Below, in pieces: positions 32,230-40,506 of a stretch of DNA of 64,000 nt. Both the position numbers and the translations under genes were made by a program. A model generated the notes under the pieces. That model ran no database searches. It was given only the letters and a program-made list of their open reading frames with translations, and was not told where the DNA came from. Position 1 is the stretch's first letter. Every line of letters starts with the position of its first letter. Origin of the DNA: Streptomyces daqingensis (GTDB lineage Bacteria > Actinomycetota > Actinomycetes > Streptomycetales > Streptomycetaceae); the NCBI RefSeq assembly GCF_014645895.1, contig NZ_BMMP01000003.1, forward strand, positions 227,949 through 291,948. Reading direction: 5' to 3'.

Positions 32230-33213
32230 TCACATCCACCCGCGACGCTTGAAGAAGCGGAAGAGCATCAGGCACGCCGTCGCGATCAGCGCGATCACAG
32301 TCGGGTACGCCCACACCCAGTCCAGCTCCGGCATGTGCTCGAAGTTCATGCCGTACACCCCGGCGATGGCCGTCGGAATGGCGAACATGGCCGCCCACGC
32401 GGAGATCTTGCGCATGTTGTCGTTCTGCCGGACGCTCATCTGCGCGAGGTTCGCCGACAGCATGTCCGACAGCAGCCGGTCGAGGCTGTCGACCTGGTCG
32501 TGCACGCGGGACAAGTGGTCGCTGACGTCGCGGAAGAACGGGCGGGACTCCTCGTGCACGAAGGGCACCCCTGAGCGCGTCAGCCGCTCCAGGGGCTCGG
32601 CGAGCGGCCCCGTCGCGCGCCGGAAGCCCAGCACCTGCCGCTTGAAGCCGTAGATGCGGCCCGCCGTGTCCCGGGCGGACCGGCCCTCGGGGGCGAAGAC
32701 GTCCTCCTCCAGGCCCTCCAGGCTCACCTGGAGGTCGGCCGCCACCTCCATGTACTGGTCGACGACGGCGTCGCTGACGACGTACATCACCGCCGTCGGA
32801 CCGTGCCGGAGCACCTTCGGGTCCTGCTCCAGCCGCTCCCGCACCTCGCCGAGCGGATTGGCCTCGCCGTGCCGCACGGTGACGACGAAGGAGTCGCCGA
32901 TGAAGAGCATGACCTCGCCCGCGGAGACCGTCGCGGTGGACTGGTCGTAGGAGACGGGCTTCAGGACGAGGAAGAGGGAGTCGGAGTAGACCTCCAGCTT
33001 GGGCCGCTGATGCGCGTGGAGGGCGTCCTCGACGGCGAGCGGATGGAGCCCGAACTCCTCGGCGACGTGGTCGAATTCGGCTTCGGTGGGCTCGTGCAGG
33101 CCTATCCACAGGAAAGCGTCCCCCGCCTCCCTGGCCTCCGCCAGGGCGTCGGAGAAGCCGGACGGGCGCTCCATGCGCTGTCCGTCCCTGTAGATGGCGC
33201 AGTCCACGATCAC
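32230..33213 (-). CDS. corA: CorA magnesium/cobalt transporter
   Basis: The 327-residue protein has a large cytosolic N-terminal domain and two membrane helices at the C-terminus. Between them lies the signature YGMNF (GMN at 288-290), the selectivity loop of CorA channels for Mg2+, Co2+ and Ni2+. The tail RFFKRRGWM is basic, as usual. The start ATG 33213 gives MIVDCAIYRDG. CorA forms pentamers in the cytoplasmic membrane. It faces the LLM gene convergently, and its upstream gap (about 100 bases) is shared with the divergent phosphatase gene. Confidence 0.95.
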   Translation of the reverse strand: MIVDCAIYRDGQRMERPSGFSDALAEAREAGDAFLWIGLHEPTEAEFDHVAEEFGLHPLAVEDALHAHQRPKLEVYSDSLFLVLKPVSYDQSTATVSAGEVMLFIGDSFVVTVRHGEANPLGEVRERLEQDPKVLRHGPTAVMYVVSDAVVDQYMEVAADLQVSLEGLEEDVFAPEGRSARDTAGRIYGFKRQVLGFRRATGPLAEPLERLTRSGVPFVHEESRPFFRDVSDHLSRVHDQVDSLDRLLSDMLSANLAQMSVRQNDNMRKISAWAAMFAIPTAIAGVYGMNFEHMPELDWVWAYPTVIALIATACLMLFRFFKRRGWM

Positions 33214-33300
33214 GACAGGTCATTGTGCCCCGTCGCCGCAGCTCCAACCACCGCGGCCGCCCCGGCCGGCGGCGGGGGACGGCGGCGCGGGCCGCTCGCT

Positions 33301-33306
33301 TACGCT
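33301..33306 (+). promoter_or_regulatory. TACGCT -10 box of a leaderless gene
   Basis: TACGCT lies seven bases before ATG 33314, with no ribosome-binding site in between. This is the usual layout of a leaderless Streptomyces transcript. Confidence 0.55.
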
Positions 33307-33313
33307 GGCAGGC

Positions 33314-34087
33314 ATGCCCACGCTGATCCTCGTACGGCACGGCCGCTCCACCGCCAACACCTCCGGACTGCTCGCGGGCCGCACTCCGGGGGTGGCGCTC
33401 GACGAGCATGGGCAGACGCAGGCCGAATCGCTCCCGGACCGGCTCGGCGCCCTGCCCCTCGCCGCCGTCGTCAGCAGCCCCATGCAGCGCTGCCAGGAGA
33501 CGCTGGCGCCGCTCGCCCGCGCCCGCCCCGGCCTGCCGGTGCACACCGACGAGCGGATCTCCGAGTGCGACTACGGGGACTGGAGCGGGCGCAAGCTGGC
33601 CGAGCTCCTCGAAGAGCCGCTGATGACGACGGTCCAGCAGCATCCCTCCGCCGCGGCGTTCCCCGGCGGGGAGTCGATGCGGGACATGCAGGCCAGGGCG
33701 GTCGAGGCGGTACGCGAGTGGAACGGCCGCATCGAGGAGGAGCACGGGTCCGGAGCGCTGTACGCGATGTGCTCGCACGGGGACATCATCAAGTCCGTCG
33801 TGGCCGACGCCCTCGGCATGCATCTGGACCTCTTCCAGCGCATCTCCGTCGCCCCGTGCTCGCTGACCGTCATCCGCTACACGGCGCTGCGGCCCTTCCT
33901 GCTGCGGCTGGGGGAGACCGGGGAACTGGACTCGCTCGTACCGCCGGAGCGTCCCGCCGGGGAGGCGGAGACGGCCGCTGAGGGAGAAGGCGCGGCGGAT
34001 GGCGCGGCAGACGCTTCGCGCAAGCCCGGCGGGGAAGACAGAAGCCGCGAGCAGGGGAGCAACGCCACTGTGGGAGGCGGCGCTTAA
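33314..34087 (+). CDS. histidine phosphatase (MSMEG_4193 type)
   Basis: The 257-residue protein starts MPTLILVRHGRSTANTSG, giving the RHG phospho-histidine motif. ISECDYGDWSGRKLAEL supplies the acid loop, and CSHGDIIKSVVAD the second catalytic histidine. The C-terminal 50 residues are a charged, Ala/Glu-rich tail of no clear structure. Members of this subfamily sit in actinobacteria next to a DUF3090 gene, a SCO1664-type gene and mshC, exactly as here, and are annotated as putative phosphomutases or phosphatases of unknown substrate. The upstream start at 33194 lies before a -10 box, so 33314 is chosen. Confidence 0.88.
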   Translation: MPTLILVRHGRSTANTSGLLAGRTPGVALDEHGQTQAESLPDRLGALPLAAVVSSPMQRCQETLAPLARARPGLPVHTDERISECDYGDWSGRKLAELLEEPLMTTVQQHPSAAAFPGGESMRDMQARAVEAVREWNGRIEEEHGSGALYAMCSHGDIIKSVVADALGMHLDLFQRISVAPCSLTVIRYTALRPFLLRLGETGELDSLVPPERPAGEAETAAEGEGAADGAADASRKPGGEDRSREQGSNATVGGGA

Positions 34088-34156
34088 GCGCGAAGATCGG
34101 CAGTCGCAGTAGGGTGCCCATTGACCGAGTAGACGTCGACGACAACGGAGCAGGAC

Positions 34157-34747
34157 GTGTCCCGTCAGGTGTTCCTCTACGACCCTCCGGACCGATTCAT
34201 CGCCGGTACGGTCGGGCTGCCAGGACGGCGCACCTTCTACCTCCAGGCCTCCGCTTCGGGCCGTACGACGAGCGTCGCGCTGGAGAAGGCTCAGGTCGAG
34301 GCGCTGGCCGAGCGGATCGACGAACTGCTCGACGAGGTGGTCCGCCGCTCCGGCGGCAACGCCCCCGTCCCCGCCGTCGCGCCCTCCGAGACCGACGACA
34401 AGGAGCCGCTGGAGACGCCTGTCGAGGAGGAGTTCCGCGTCGGGACGATGGCCCTCGCCTGGGACGGCGACGGCGAGCGGATGGTGGTCGAGGCGCAGGC
34501 CATCGTCGAGCTCGAGGCGGACTCCGACGAGGATCTCGCGGACGCCGAGGAGCGGCTGCTCCAGGACGACGAGAACGGCCCCCCGATGCTGCGGGTGCGG
34601 CTCGACGGGGCCATGGCCCGCGCGTTCGCCAAGCGGGCCATGGAGGTCGTCAACGCCGGACGTCCGCCGTGCCCGCTGTGCAGCCTGCCGCTCGACCCGG
34701 AAGGGCACGTGTGCCCGCGGCAGAACGGTTACCGGCGGGGCGAATGA
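34157..34747 (+). CDS. DUF3090 family protein
   Basis: The 196-residue protein begins MSRQVFLYDPPDRFIAGTVG and contains GRRTFYLQASASGRTTSVAL, the conserved core of DUF3090. The C-terminal CPLCSLPLDPEGHVCPRQNG holds three cysteines and a histidine, arranged like a small zinc ribbon. GTG 34157 follows GGAGCAGG. It lies between the histidine phosphatase and the SCO1664-family gene and overlaps the latter by four bases (ATGA). The trio is a conserved actinobacterial unit near mshC. The function is not known. Confidence 0.9.
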   Translation: MSRQVFLYDPPDRFIAGTVGLPGRRTFYLQASASGRTTSVALEKAQVEALAERIDELLDEVVRRSGGNAPVPAVAPSETDDKEPLETPVEEEFRVGTMALAWDGDGERMVVEAQAIVELEADSDEDLADAEERLLQDDENGPPMLRVRLDGAMARAFAKRAMEVVNAGRPPCPLCSLPLDPEGHVCPRQNGYRRGE

Positions 34748-35769
34748 GCAAGCAGGCCGAGTCAGCTTCGCCGCCGCGGCCGGGCCCTCCGTCCGGCTCC
34801 CCGGCGGACGAGGAGACGCGCCTCCACCTGGAGCGCGGCGCGCTGACGGTGCTGGGGCAGATCCGGGAGGCATCGAACGCGGTGCTCTTCGGGCGGGTCG
34901 AGCACGAGGGCCGCGGCTTGCCGTGCGTGTACAAGCCGGTGGCGGGCGAGCGTCCCCTGTGGGACTTCCCCGACGGCACGCTCGCGCAGCGCGAGGTGGC
35001 GGCGTACGAGATCTCGCGTGCGCTGGGCTGGGACCTGATCCCCGCCACGGTCCTGCGCGAGGGCCCCTACGGCCTCGGGATGTGCCAGGCGTGGGTCGGG
35101 CCGCTGCCCGGCACGGAGGACGACGACGAAGCGGGCACTGAAGCGGGCAGCGACGCTGAGGCGGGCGGCGACGGCACCGGTCCGGGAGAGTCCGCGGACG
35201 AGGCCGCGCAAGCGGACGTGCGGGACGGCGACGGGCGCGTCGACGGCGCGGACGAGGCCGCCGGACCGCCCCCGGGTGAGGCGCTCGGAGACCTGCTCGC
35301 CGTGGTCGAGGGCGACGAGCCGGGCGCGGGCTGGAAGACCGTCGGACACGTGGACACCGGCGGAGCGCGCCCCGCCCTGCTCGTACACGCCGACGACGCC
35401 CGGCTCCGGCGGCTCGCCGTCGTCGACGCCGTGATCAACAACGCGGACCGCAAAGGAGGCCACCTCCTGCCGGCCCCCGGCGGACGGCTCTACGCCATCG
35501 ACCACGGAGTCACCTTCCACGCGGACGGCAAGCTGCGGACCCTCCTGTGGGGGTGGGCCGGTGAGGAACTCACCGCGGAGGCCTGCGCCGCACTGCGTGA
35601 ACTGGCCGCGAGGCTGGCCGACGGCACTCCGCTCGCGGCCCGGCTGTCCGAACTGATCACTCCCGAGGAGATCGACGCACTCCGCAAGCGCGTCGACGCG
35701 CTGCGCACGTCCGGACGGCACCCGATGCCCGGCGGCGACTGGCCCGCTATTCCCTGGCCGCCCCTGTAG
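34744..35769 (+). CDS. SCO1664-family protein (PI3/4-kinase-like fold)
   Basis: The 341-residue protein has LERGALTVLGQIREASNAVL, CVYKPVAGERPLWDFPDGTLAQREVAAYEISRALG (in two halves) and VVDAVINNADRKGGHLL...YAIDHGVTFH, which match phosphatidylinositol-kinase-like catalytic motifs: Lys for ATP, then NNxDRKxxH and DHG. A central insertion (about 122-185) is almost only Gly, Ala, Asp and Glu, typical low-complexity sequence of this group. ATG 34744 overlaps the DUF3090 stop. It is likely a cytosolic kinase or nucleotidyl transferase of unknown substrate; the neighbouring phosphatase suggests a common phosphorylated target, which is inference. Confidence 0.85.
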   Translation: MSKQAESASPPRPGPPSGSPADEETRLHLERGALTVLGQIREASNAVLFGRVEHEGRGLPCVYKPVAGERPLWDFPDGTLAQREVAAYEISRALGWDLIPATVLREGPYGLGMCQAWVGPLPGTEDDDEAGTEAGSDAEAGGDGTGPGESADEAAQADVRDGDGRVDGADEAAGPPPGEALGDLLAVVEGDEPGAGWKTVGHVDTGGARPALLVHADDARLRRLAVVDAVINNADRKGGHLLPAPGGRLYAIDHGVTFHADGKLRTLLWGWAGEELTAEACAALRELAARLADGTPLAARLSELITPEEIDALRKRVDALRTSGRHPMPGGDWPAIPWPPL

Positions 35770-35935
35770 GGGCCCTGCGGAGCCTCGGCGGCCGCGGCCG
35801 CGGGTGCGCGCACCGGCGGACGTGCCGATACTCCTCAACCGCAGCCGAGCCCCGTCAAGGCCGTGTATCCGGCCATTCACACAACTTGCCCATCTCTCGC
35901 CCCGTTCGCCCGAGATGCCGAACGGCCGTCCGGGT

Positions 35936-35941
35936 TAGGCT
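35936..35941 (+). promoter_or_regulatory. TAGGCT -10 box of mshC
   Basis: TAGGCT ends six bases before ATG 35948, and no ribosome site intervenes, so mshC is probably expressed as a leaderless transcript. Confidence 0.6.
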
Positions 35942-35947
35942 CGTGGA

Positions 35948-37177
35948 ATGCATGCCTGGCCCGCTCCCGAAGTCCCCGCCCTGCCTGGTCAGGGCCGCGA
36001 TCTGGAGATCCACGACACCGCGACCGATGGACGGGTGACCCTCGTCCCAGGTCCGGTCGCCCGCCTCTACGTCTGCGGCATCACGCCCTACGACGCCACC
36101 CACCTGGGGCACGCGGCGACGTACAACGCCTTCGACCTCGTACAGCGCGTGTGGCTCGACACCAAGCGGCAGGTGCACTACATCCAGAACGTCACCGATA
36201 TCGACGACCCGCTGCTGGAGAGGGCCCAACTCACCGGCGAGGACTGGACGGCACTCGCGGAGCGTGAGACCGCGCTGTTCCGCGAGGACATGACGGCCCT
36301 GCGGATGCTGCCCCCGAGGCACTTCGTCGGGGCTGTCGAATCGATTCCTCGCATCGTGCCGATGGTCGAACGGCTCCTCGAGCTCGGCGCGGCGTACGAA
36401 CTGGAGGGTGACGTCTACTTCTCCGTCGACGCGGACTCCCACTTCGGCGAGGTGTCCCGACTCGATGCTGAAACGATGCGGCTGCTCTCGGCCGAGCGGG
36501 GCGGCGATCCCGAGCGTCCCGGAAAGAAGAGCCCGCTGGACCCCATGCTGTGGCGCGGCGCGCGCGACGGCGAACCCCGGTGGGACGGCGCCTCCCTCGG
36601 CTTCGGGCGTCCCGGCTGGCACATCGAGTGCGTGGCCATCGCGCTGGAGCACCTCGGGATGGGCTTCGAGGTGCAGGGCGGAGGCTCGGACCTGGCCTTC
36701 CCGCACCACGAGATGGGCGCCTCGCACGCCCAGGCGCTCACCGGCGAGCACCCCTTCGCGCAGACGTACGTGCACGCCGGCATGGTCGCCCTGGACGGCG
36801 AGAAGATGTCCAAGTCGAAGGGCAACCTCGTCTTCGTCTCGCAGCTGCGGCGCGAGGGCGTCGACCCCGCCGCGATCCGTCTCGTGCTGCTCTCGCGCCA
36901 CTACAGGGACGACTGGGAGTACGCCGGCGAAGTGCTGGACGAGGCCCGCTCACGGCTCGCGCGGTGGCGTGCCGCCGTCTCACGGCCCGACGGCCCGCCC
37001 GCCGAGAGTGTGGTGGCCCAGGTACGGGCAGCGCTGGCCGACGATCTGAACACGCCCGACGCCTTGGCCGCCGTCGACCGGTGGGCGCAGGCGCAGGAGT
37101 CCGAGGGCGGCACGGACACGGGCGCGCCCGGTCTGGTCTCGCGGACGGTCGACGCGCTCCTGGGAGTCGCGTTGTAG
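35948..37177 (+). CDS. mshC: cysteine:GlcN-Ins ligase, mycothiol synthesis
   Basis: The 409-residue enzyme is a cysteinyl-tRNA-synthetase-like ligase that joins Cys to GlcN-Ins in mycothiol biosynthesis. It carries the first zinc cysteine (Cys43), the HIGH-like motif THLGH at 51-55, [10 protein letters not shown] with the second cysteine, LAFPHHE for zinc, and the KMSKS motif from residue 286. It lacks the C-terminal anticodon-binding domain of true CysRS (about 460 residues), as MshC should. Mycothiol is the main low-molecular thiol of actinobacteria. In S. coelicolor the gene lies beside parJ, as here. Confidence 0.95.
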   Translation: MHAWPAPEVPALPGQGRDLEIHDTATDGRVTLVPGPVARLYVCGITPYDATHLGHAATYNAFDLVQRVWLDTKRQVHYIQNVTDIDDPLLERAQLTGEDWTALAERETALFREDMTALRMLPPRHFVGAVESIPRIVPMVERLLELGAAYELEGDVYFSVDADSHFGEVSRLDAETMRLLSAERGGDPERPGKKSPLDPMLWRGARDGEPRWDGASLGFGRPGWHIECVAIALEHLGMGFEVQGGGSDLAFPHHEMGASHAQALTGEHPFAQTYVHAGMVALDGEKMSKSKGNLVFVSQLRREGVDPAAIRLVLLSRHYRDDWEYAGEVLDEARSRLARWRAAVSRPDGPPAESVVAQVRAALADDLNTPDALAAVDRWAQAQESEGGTDTGAPGLVSRTVDALLGVAL

Positions 37178-37231
37178 CGAAGCGGCGGCAACTCCCGGGC
37201 GCCCCGCGGGAGTCAGTGCCGAAGACGGCGG

Positions 37232-37269
37232 AAGGGCCGGACCGCGCCGGGTGGCGCGGCCCGGCCCTT
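37232..37269. terminator. terminator between mshC and parJ
   Basis: CCGCGCC (37242-37248) pairs with GGCGCGG (37253-37259) over a 4-base loop, and after one mismatch AA-GGGCCGG (37232-37240) pairs with CCGGCCC-TT (37261-37269). It serves convergent genes. Confidence 0.85.
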
Positions 37270-37377
37270 CGGCTCGGTCCGGGCCGTCGGGGGTGTCCGG
37301 CCGGTGGCGGTCCGCCGGTACGGTCCGACCGCCGCGGTGCCAGGACCGCCCGATGCCGTACGCCCGGCCTGCGGGCC

Positions 37378-38997
37378 TCATTTCTCGCCGGGGTCCTCGC
37401 CGGGCTCGTCCTGCGGGGAAGGCTCCGGCTCACCCGGCGACTGCTGTCCGGACGACTGCTGTCCGGACGACTGCTTCCCGGGCGCCTGCTTCCGCGGCGT
37501 CTGCTTCTTCGGGGTCTGCTTCTTCTGCGCCCGCTTCGCGGGCGTCTCCTTCTCGGCGGCGGGCTTCGCGGGCTTCTTCTGCGCCTGCTTCTTCTGCGTC
37601 TGCTTCCTCGGCGTCCGCTTCTTGGGCTTCTCGCCGGCCGCGCCGCCGGACCCCTCGCCCTCGGTTGACTCCGCTCCGTCTCCGGACTTCTTCGCCGCCG
37701 TACTGCCGCCCTTCGCGCCCTTGGCGGCACCGGTGCTCTTCGAACTCCCGGTGCTCTTCCTGCCCTTGGCGGCCGCACCGCCGCCGGTGCTCCGCGATCC
37801 TCCGGTGCTGCGGCCGGAGGTGCCCTTGCCGCTGCTCCGGCCGCCCGCCCCGCTGCCGTCCTGCTTCCCGGACGTGCGGCCCTCGTCGCCCTCCGGGACG
37901 CCCGTCTGCCCGACGTCCCCGCCGTCCTGCGGGGCCTCGTGGGTCTTGCCGTCCGTGCCGGCGTCGTCTGCCTGTTCGCCGTCTGCCTGTTCGCCGACGT
38001 CTTGGCCGCCGCCGCTTTCCGTGCCGTCGGGCCTGTCCTCCGTGGTCGAGGGCCGCCGCCGCCACGACGTTCCACCCGTGCCGCGGCGGAACGAACTCGA
38101 CCCGGACTCACGGGCACTGTCGCCCGAGCCACCTCCGGCAGGTCCGTCGTCGCGGCGCCGCAGATAGCGCTCGAACTCCTTGGCGATGGCTTCTCCGGAC
38201 GCCTCGGGCAGTTCGGCGGTGTCGCGGGCCTCCTCCAGCGACTGCACGTACTCCGCGACCTCGCTGTCCTCCGCCGCCAGCTGGTCCACGCCCAGCTGCC
38301 AGGCACGGGCGTCCTCCGGCAGGTCGCCGAGCGGCACGCTCAGCTGCAGCAGGTCCTCCAGCCGGTTGAGCAGCGCCAGCGTGGCCTTCGGGTTGGGAGG
38401 CTGCGAGACGTAGTGCGGGACGGACGCCCACAGGCTCACCGCCGGAACCCCGGCGTGAGTGCACGCCTCCTGAAGGATGCCGACGATCCCGGTCGGGCCC
38501 TCGTACCGGGACTCCTCCAGGTTCATCGTCCGCGCCAGGTCCGAATCGGACGTCATGCCGGTCACGGGCACCGGACGGCTGTGCGGGGTGTCGCCGAGCA
38601 GCGCCCCCAGCACGACGACCATCTCGACGCCCAACTCGTGCGCGAAGCCCAGGATCTCGTTGCAGAAGGAACGCCAGCGCATACTCGGCTCGATCCCGCG
38701 TACCAGCACCAGGTCACGGGGGCCGCCCTTGCCGCCGGCGTTGTCGACGCGAACCACGGACAGCCGCGTCGTCGGCCACGTGACCTTGCGTACGCCGCCG
38801 TCGAGCCACACATGCGGCCTGTTGACCTGGAAGTCGTAGTAGTCCTCGGCGTCGAGAGCGGCGAAGACCTCGCCCTTCCACTCCTTCTCCAGGTGCCCGA
38901 CCGCGGTGGAGGCGGCGTCGCCGGCGTCGTTCCAGCCTTCGAACGCGGCCACCATGACCGGGTCGACCAGCTCGGGAACTCCCTCGAGCTCGATCAC
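37378..38997 (-). CDS. parJ: PAC2-family protein, ParJ-like, with long Lys-rich tail
   Basis: GTG 38997 lies six bases after AAGGAGG and gives VIELEGVPELVDPVMVAAFE, the start of a PAC2 domain (residues 1 to about 290: FEGWNDAGDAASTAVGHL, VVVLGALLGDTPHSRPV, LWASVPHYVSQPPNPKATLALL). PAC2 proteins resemble proteasome-assembly chaperones. By synteny with SCO1662, next to mshC, this is the ortholog of ParJ, reported to control ParA polymerisation in sporulation septation. From about 310 to 539 the protein becomes a disordered Ser/Gly, then Lys/Pro/Thr/Gln-rich tail with repeats such as KKQTPKKQTPRKQ. The tail resembles histone-H1-like DNA-binding ends and is far longer than the usual acidic C-terminus of this family as I recall it. 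Confidence 0.85.
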   Translation of the reverse strand: MIELEGVPELVDPVMVAAFEGWNDAGDAASTAVGHLEKEWKGEVFAALDAEDYYDFQVNRPHVWLDGGVRKVTWPTTRLSVVRVDNAGGKGGPRDLVLVRGIEPSMRWRSFCNEILGFAHELGVEMVVVLGALLGDTPHSRPVPVTGMTSDSDLARTMNLEESRYEGPTGIVGILQEACTHAGVPAVSLWASVPHYVSQPPNPKATLALLNRLEDLLQLSVPLGDLPEDARAWQLGVDQLAAEDSEVAEYVQSLEEARDTAELPEASGEAIAKEFERYLRRRDDGPAGGGSGDSARESGSSSFRRGTGGTSWRRRPSTTEDRPDGTESGGGQDVGEQADGEQADDAGTDGKTHEAPQDGGDVGQTGVPEGDEGRTSGKQDGSGAGGRSSGKGTSGRSTGGSRSTGGGAAAKGRKSTGSSKSTGAAKGAKGGSTAAKKSGDGAESTEGEGSGGAAGEKPKKRTPRKQTQKKQAQKKPAKPAAEKETPAKRAQKKQTPKKQTPRKQAPGKQSSGQQSSGQQSPGEPEPSPQDEPGEDPGEK

Positions 38998-39070
38998 CCA
39001 GCGCCTCCTTCCGGCCGGGACGGAGCACGCGCTCCATGCCCGGCAGCAGATCCAGTTCCGTGCGGCAACC

Positions 39071-39076
39071 AGCCTA
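39071..39076 (-). promoter_or_regulatory. candidate -10 box of parJ
   Basis: On the minus strand TAGGCT lies 73 bases before the parJ GTG. No good -35 box is visible. The 260-base gap to the LacI gene holds nothing else I can identify. Confidence 0.35.
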
Positions 39077-39256
39077 CGGCGTGTGCAGGCCACTGCCGCA
39101 GCCTTGGCCGCCCCAACTGCCTGACCAGAGCCGGTGGAGCAGCTGCCGCGCGGCGCTCCGGCCCCATCGCCTCACGCGGACGCGACCCCACCGCGCCAGG
39201 TGGCAGCGGGGCCGCCGCGCACGCGGAAGCGACCCCGCAGCACCGTCCGGTGCCGC

Positions 39257-40303
39257 TCATCGGGGGTGCGATGCGCCGCCCGGCCTGCTCGTAGTCCCCC
39301 GGGTGACCAGCCGCGTCCCGAGCCGGACGCGCGAGTCGCCGGTGCCGACCTGCTGTACGGCGTCGAGCAGCAACCGGCCCGCGACCAGGCCCTGTTCACG
39401 GACGGACTGACCGACCGTGGTGAGGTCCAGCAGCTCCGCGACGGGACTGTCGTCGAAGCCGACCACCGACATGTCCGCCGGTACGTCCACACCGGACCGC
39501 CGCAGCGTGCGCAACGCCCCGACGGCCACGTCGTCGGCCTCCGCGAAGACGGCGGTCGGCGGCTCGCGCAGCGACAGCAGCTCGCCCATGGCCCTGGCGC
39601 CGCCGTCCGCGCCCCAGGGTGCGGAGACGACGGCGGCAGGGGCCACCTCGAGTCCGCGTTCGCCCATGGCCGAACGGAAGCCCGCGAGACGGCGCCTGGA
39701 GACGCCCTGGTGGACGCCCTCGTCGTCGGTGGTGCGGATCATGCCGATCCGCTCGTGCCCGAGGTTCGCCAGATGGTGCACCGCCTTGGCGGCGCCCTCG
39801 CTGTCGTCGATGCCGACCTCGGGCAGGCCGCCGGGCAGGCAGGTACCGGCTCCCACGACGGGCATGCCCAGCCCGTCGAGCCGCCGTGCCTCCCGCTCGG
39901 TGAGGGAGAGGGCGATCACGACCAGCCCGTCGGCCCGGCGCCGTACCGGGAGCGTCTCGAAGAACTCGCGGCGTTCCGCGGTGCCTTCGACGTGGTACAG
40001 GACGATCTCGAATCCGGCGCCGCGCAGCACCTCGTGCACGGCGGCCAGCACCTGCGCGTGGAACCAGCGGGCGATGAAAGGGACGAGCACGGCCACCGAT
40101 CCGGTGCGGCCCGTGACGAGCCCCGAGGCGGCGGGCGAGACGACGTAGTCGAGGTTCTCCGCCGCGCGCAGGATGCGCCGCCGCAGGGCGTCGGAGACAC
40201 CGGGCAGGCCGCGCAGCGCGCGCGAGACGGTGCCGCTGGAGACGCCCACGGCGTGCGCGACGTCCGCCATCGTCGTCGCCGGGTGCTGCTGCTCGGAGCT
40301 CAC
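39257..40303 (-). CDS. LacI-family transcriptional regulator
   Basis: The 348-residue repressor has an N-terminal helix-turn-helix with TMADVAHAVGVSSGTVSRALRG, the hinge helix NLDYVVSPAASGL, and a periplasmic-binding-like sugar domain (SVAVLVPFIARWF through DMSVVGFDDSP). The GTG start at 40303 is followed by SSEQQHPAT. It is divergent from the GH13 glucosidase gene, and LacI-type half-sites (AAAACGC and GCGTTTT) lie over the glucosidase promoter, so it most likely represses that gene until an alpha-glucoside is present. It reads toward parJ but is separated by 259 bases. Confidence 0.93.
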   Translation of the reverse strand: MSSEQQHPATTMADVAHAVGVSSGTVSRALRGLPGVSDALRRRILRAAENLDYVVSPAASGLVTGRTGSVAVLVPFIARWFHAQVLAAVHEVLRGAGFEIVLYHVEGTAERREFFETLPVRRRADGLVVIALSLTEREARRLDGLGMPVVGAGTCLPGGLPEVGIDDSEGAAKAVHHLANLGHERIGMIRTTDDEGVHQGVSRRRLAGFRSAMGERGLEVAPAAVVSAPWGADGGARAMGELLSLREPPTAVFAEADDVAVGALRTLRRSGVDVPADMSVVGFDDSPVAELLDLTTVGQSVREQGLVAGRLLLDAVQQVGTGDSRVRLGTRLVTRGTTSRPGGASHPR

Positions 40304-40362
40304 CGCGGCAGATTAACAGCCGGTGACGCAACCGATTCAGTACGTGGGAGACCACCCTCACC

Positions 40363-40405
40363 TTGACCTCGGAGAAAACGCTGTCCAGGATTGCGCAAGC
40401 GTTTT
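40363..40405 (+). promoter_or_regulatory. promoter with LacI-type operator for the glucosidase
   Basis: TTGACC (40363-40368) and CAGGAT (40386-40391) are spaced by exactly 17 bases, a near-consensus vegetative promoter. AAAACGC (40375-40381) lies in the spacer and its inverse GCGTTTT at 40399-40405 just after the -10 box; TTGCGCAA (40391-40398) is a palindrome between. A LacI protein bound here would block RNA polymerase. Confidence 0.7.
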
Positions 40406-40506
40406 AGTAACCGGCCCGGCCGCGCCCGGCGACGGCGGACGAGCGCTCCGGCCGTACGCTCCGGGCCGGCGGCCCAGAACGGAGCGAGACGCAGGAGGAG
40501 GCCGCA

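Noticed and set aside
36738..38306. Arg-rich minus-strand frame over mshC and the parJ tail
   Set aside because: Out-of-frame reading of mshC and of the parJ tail; low-complexity Arg/Ala/Pro.
39134..40366. Plus-strand frame over the LacI gene
   Set aside because: Antisense shadow; the minus frame has a clear LacI helix-turn-helix and sugar domain.
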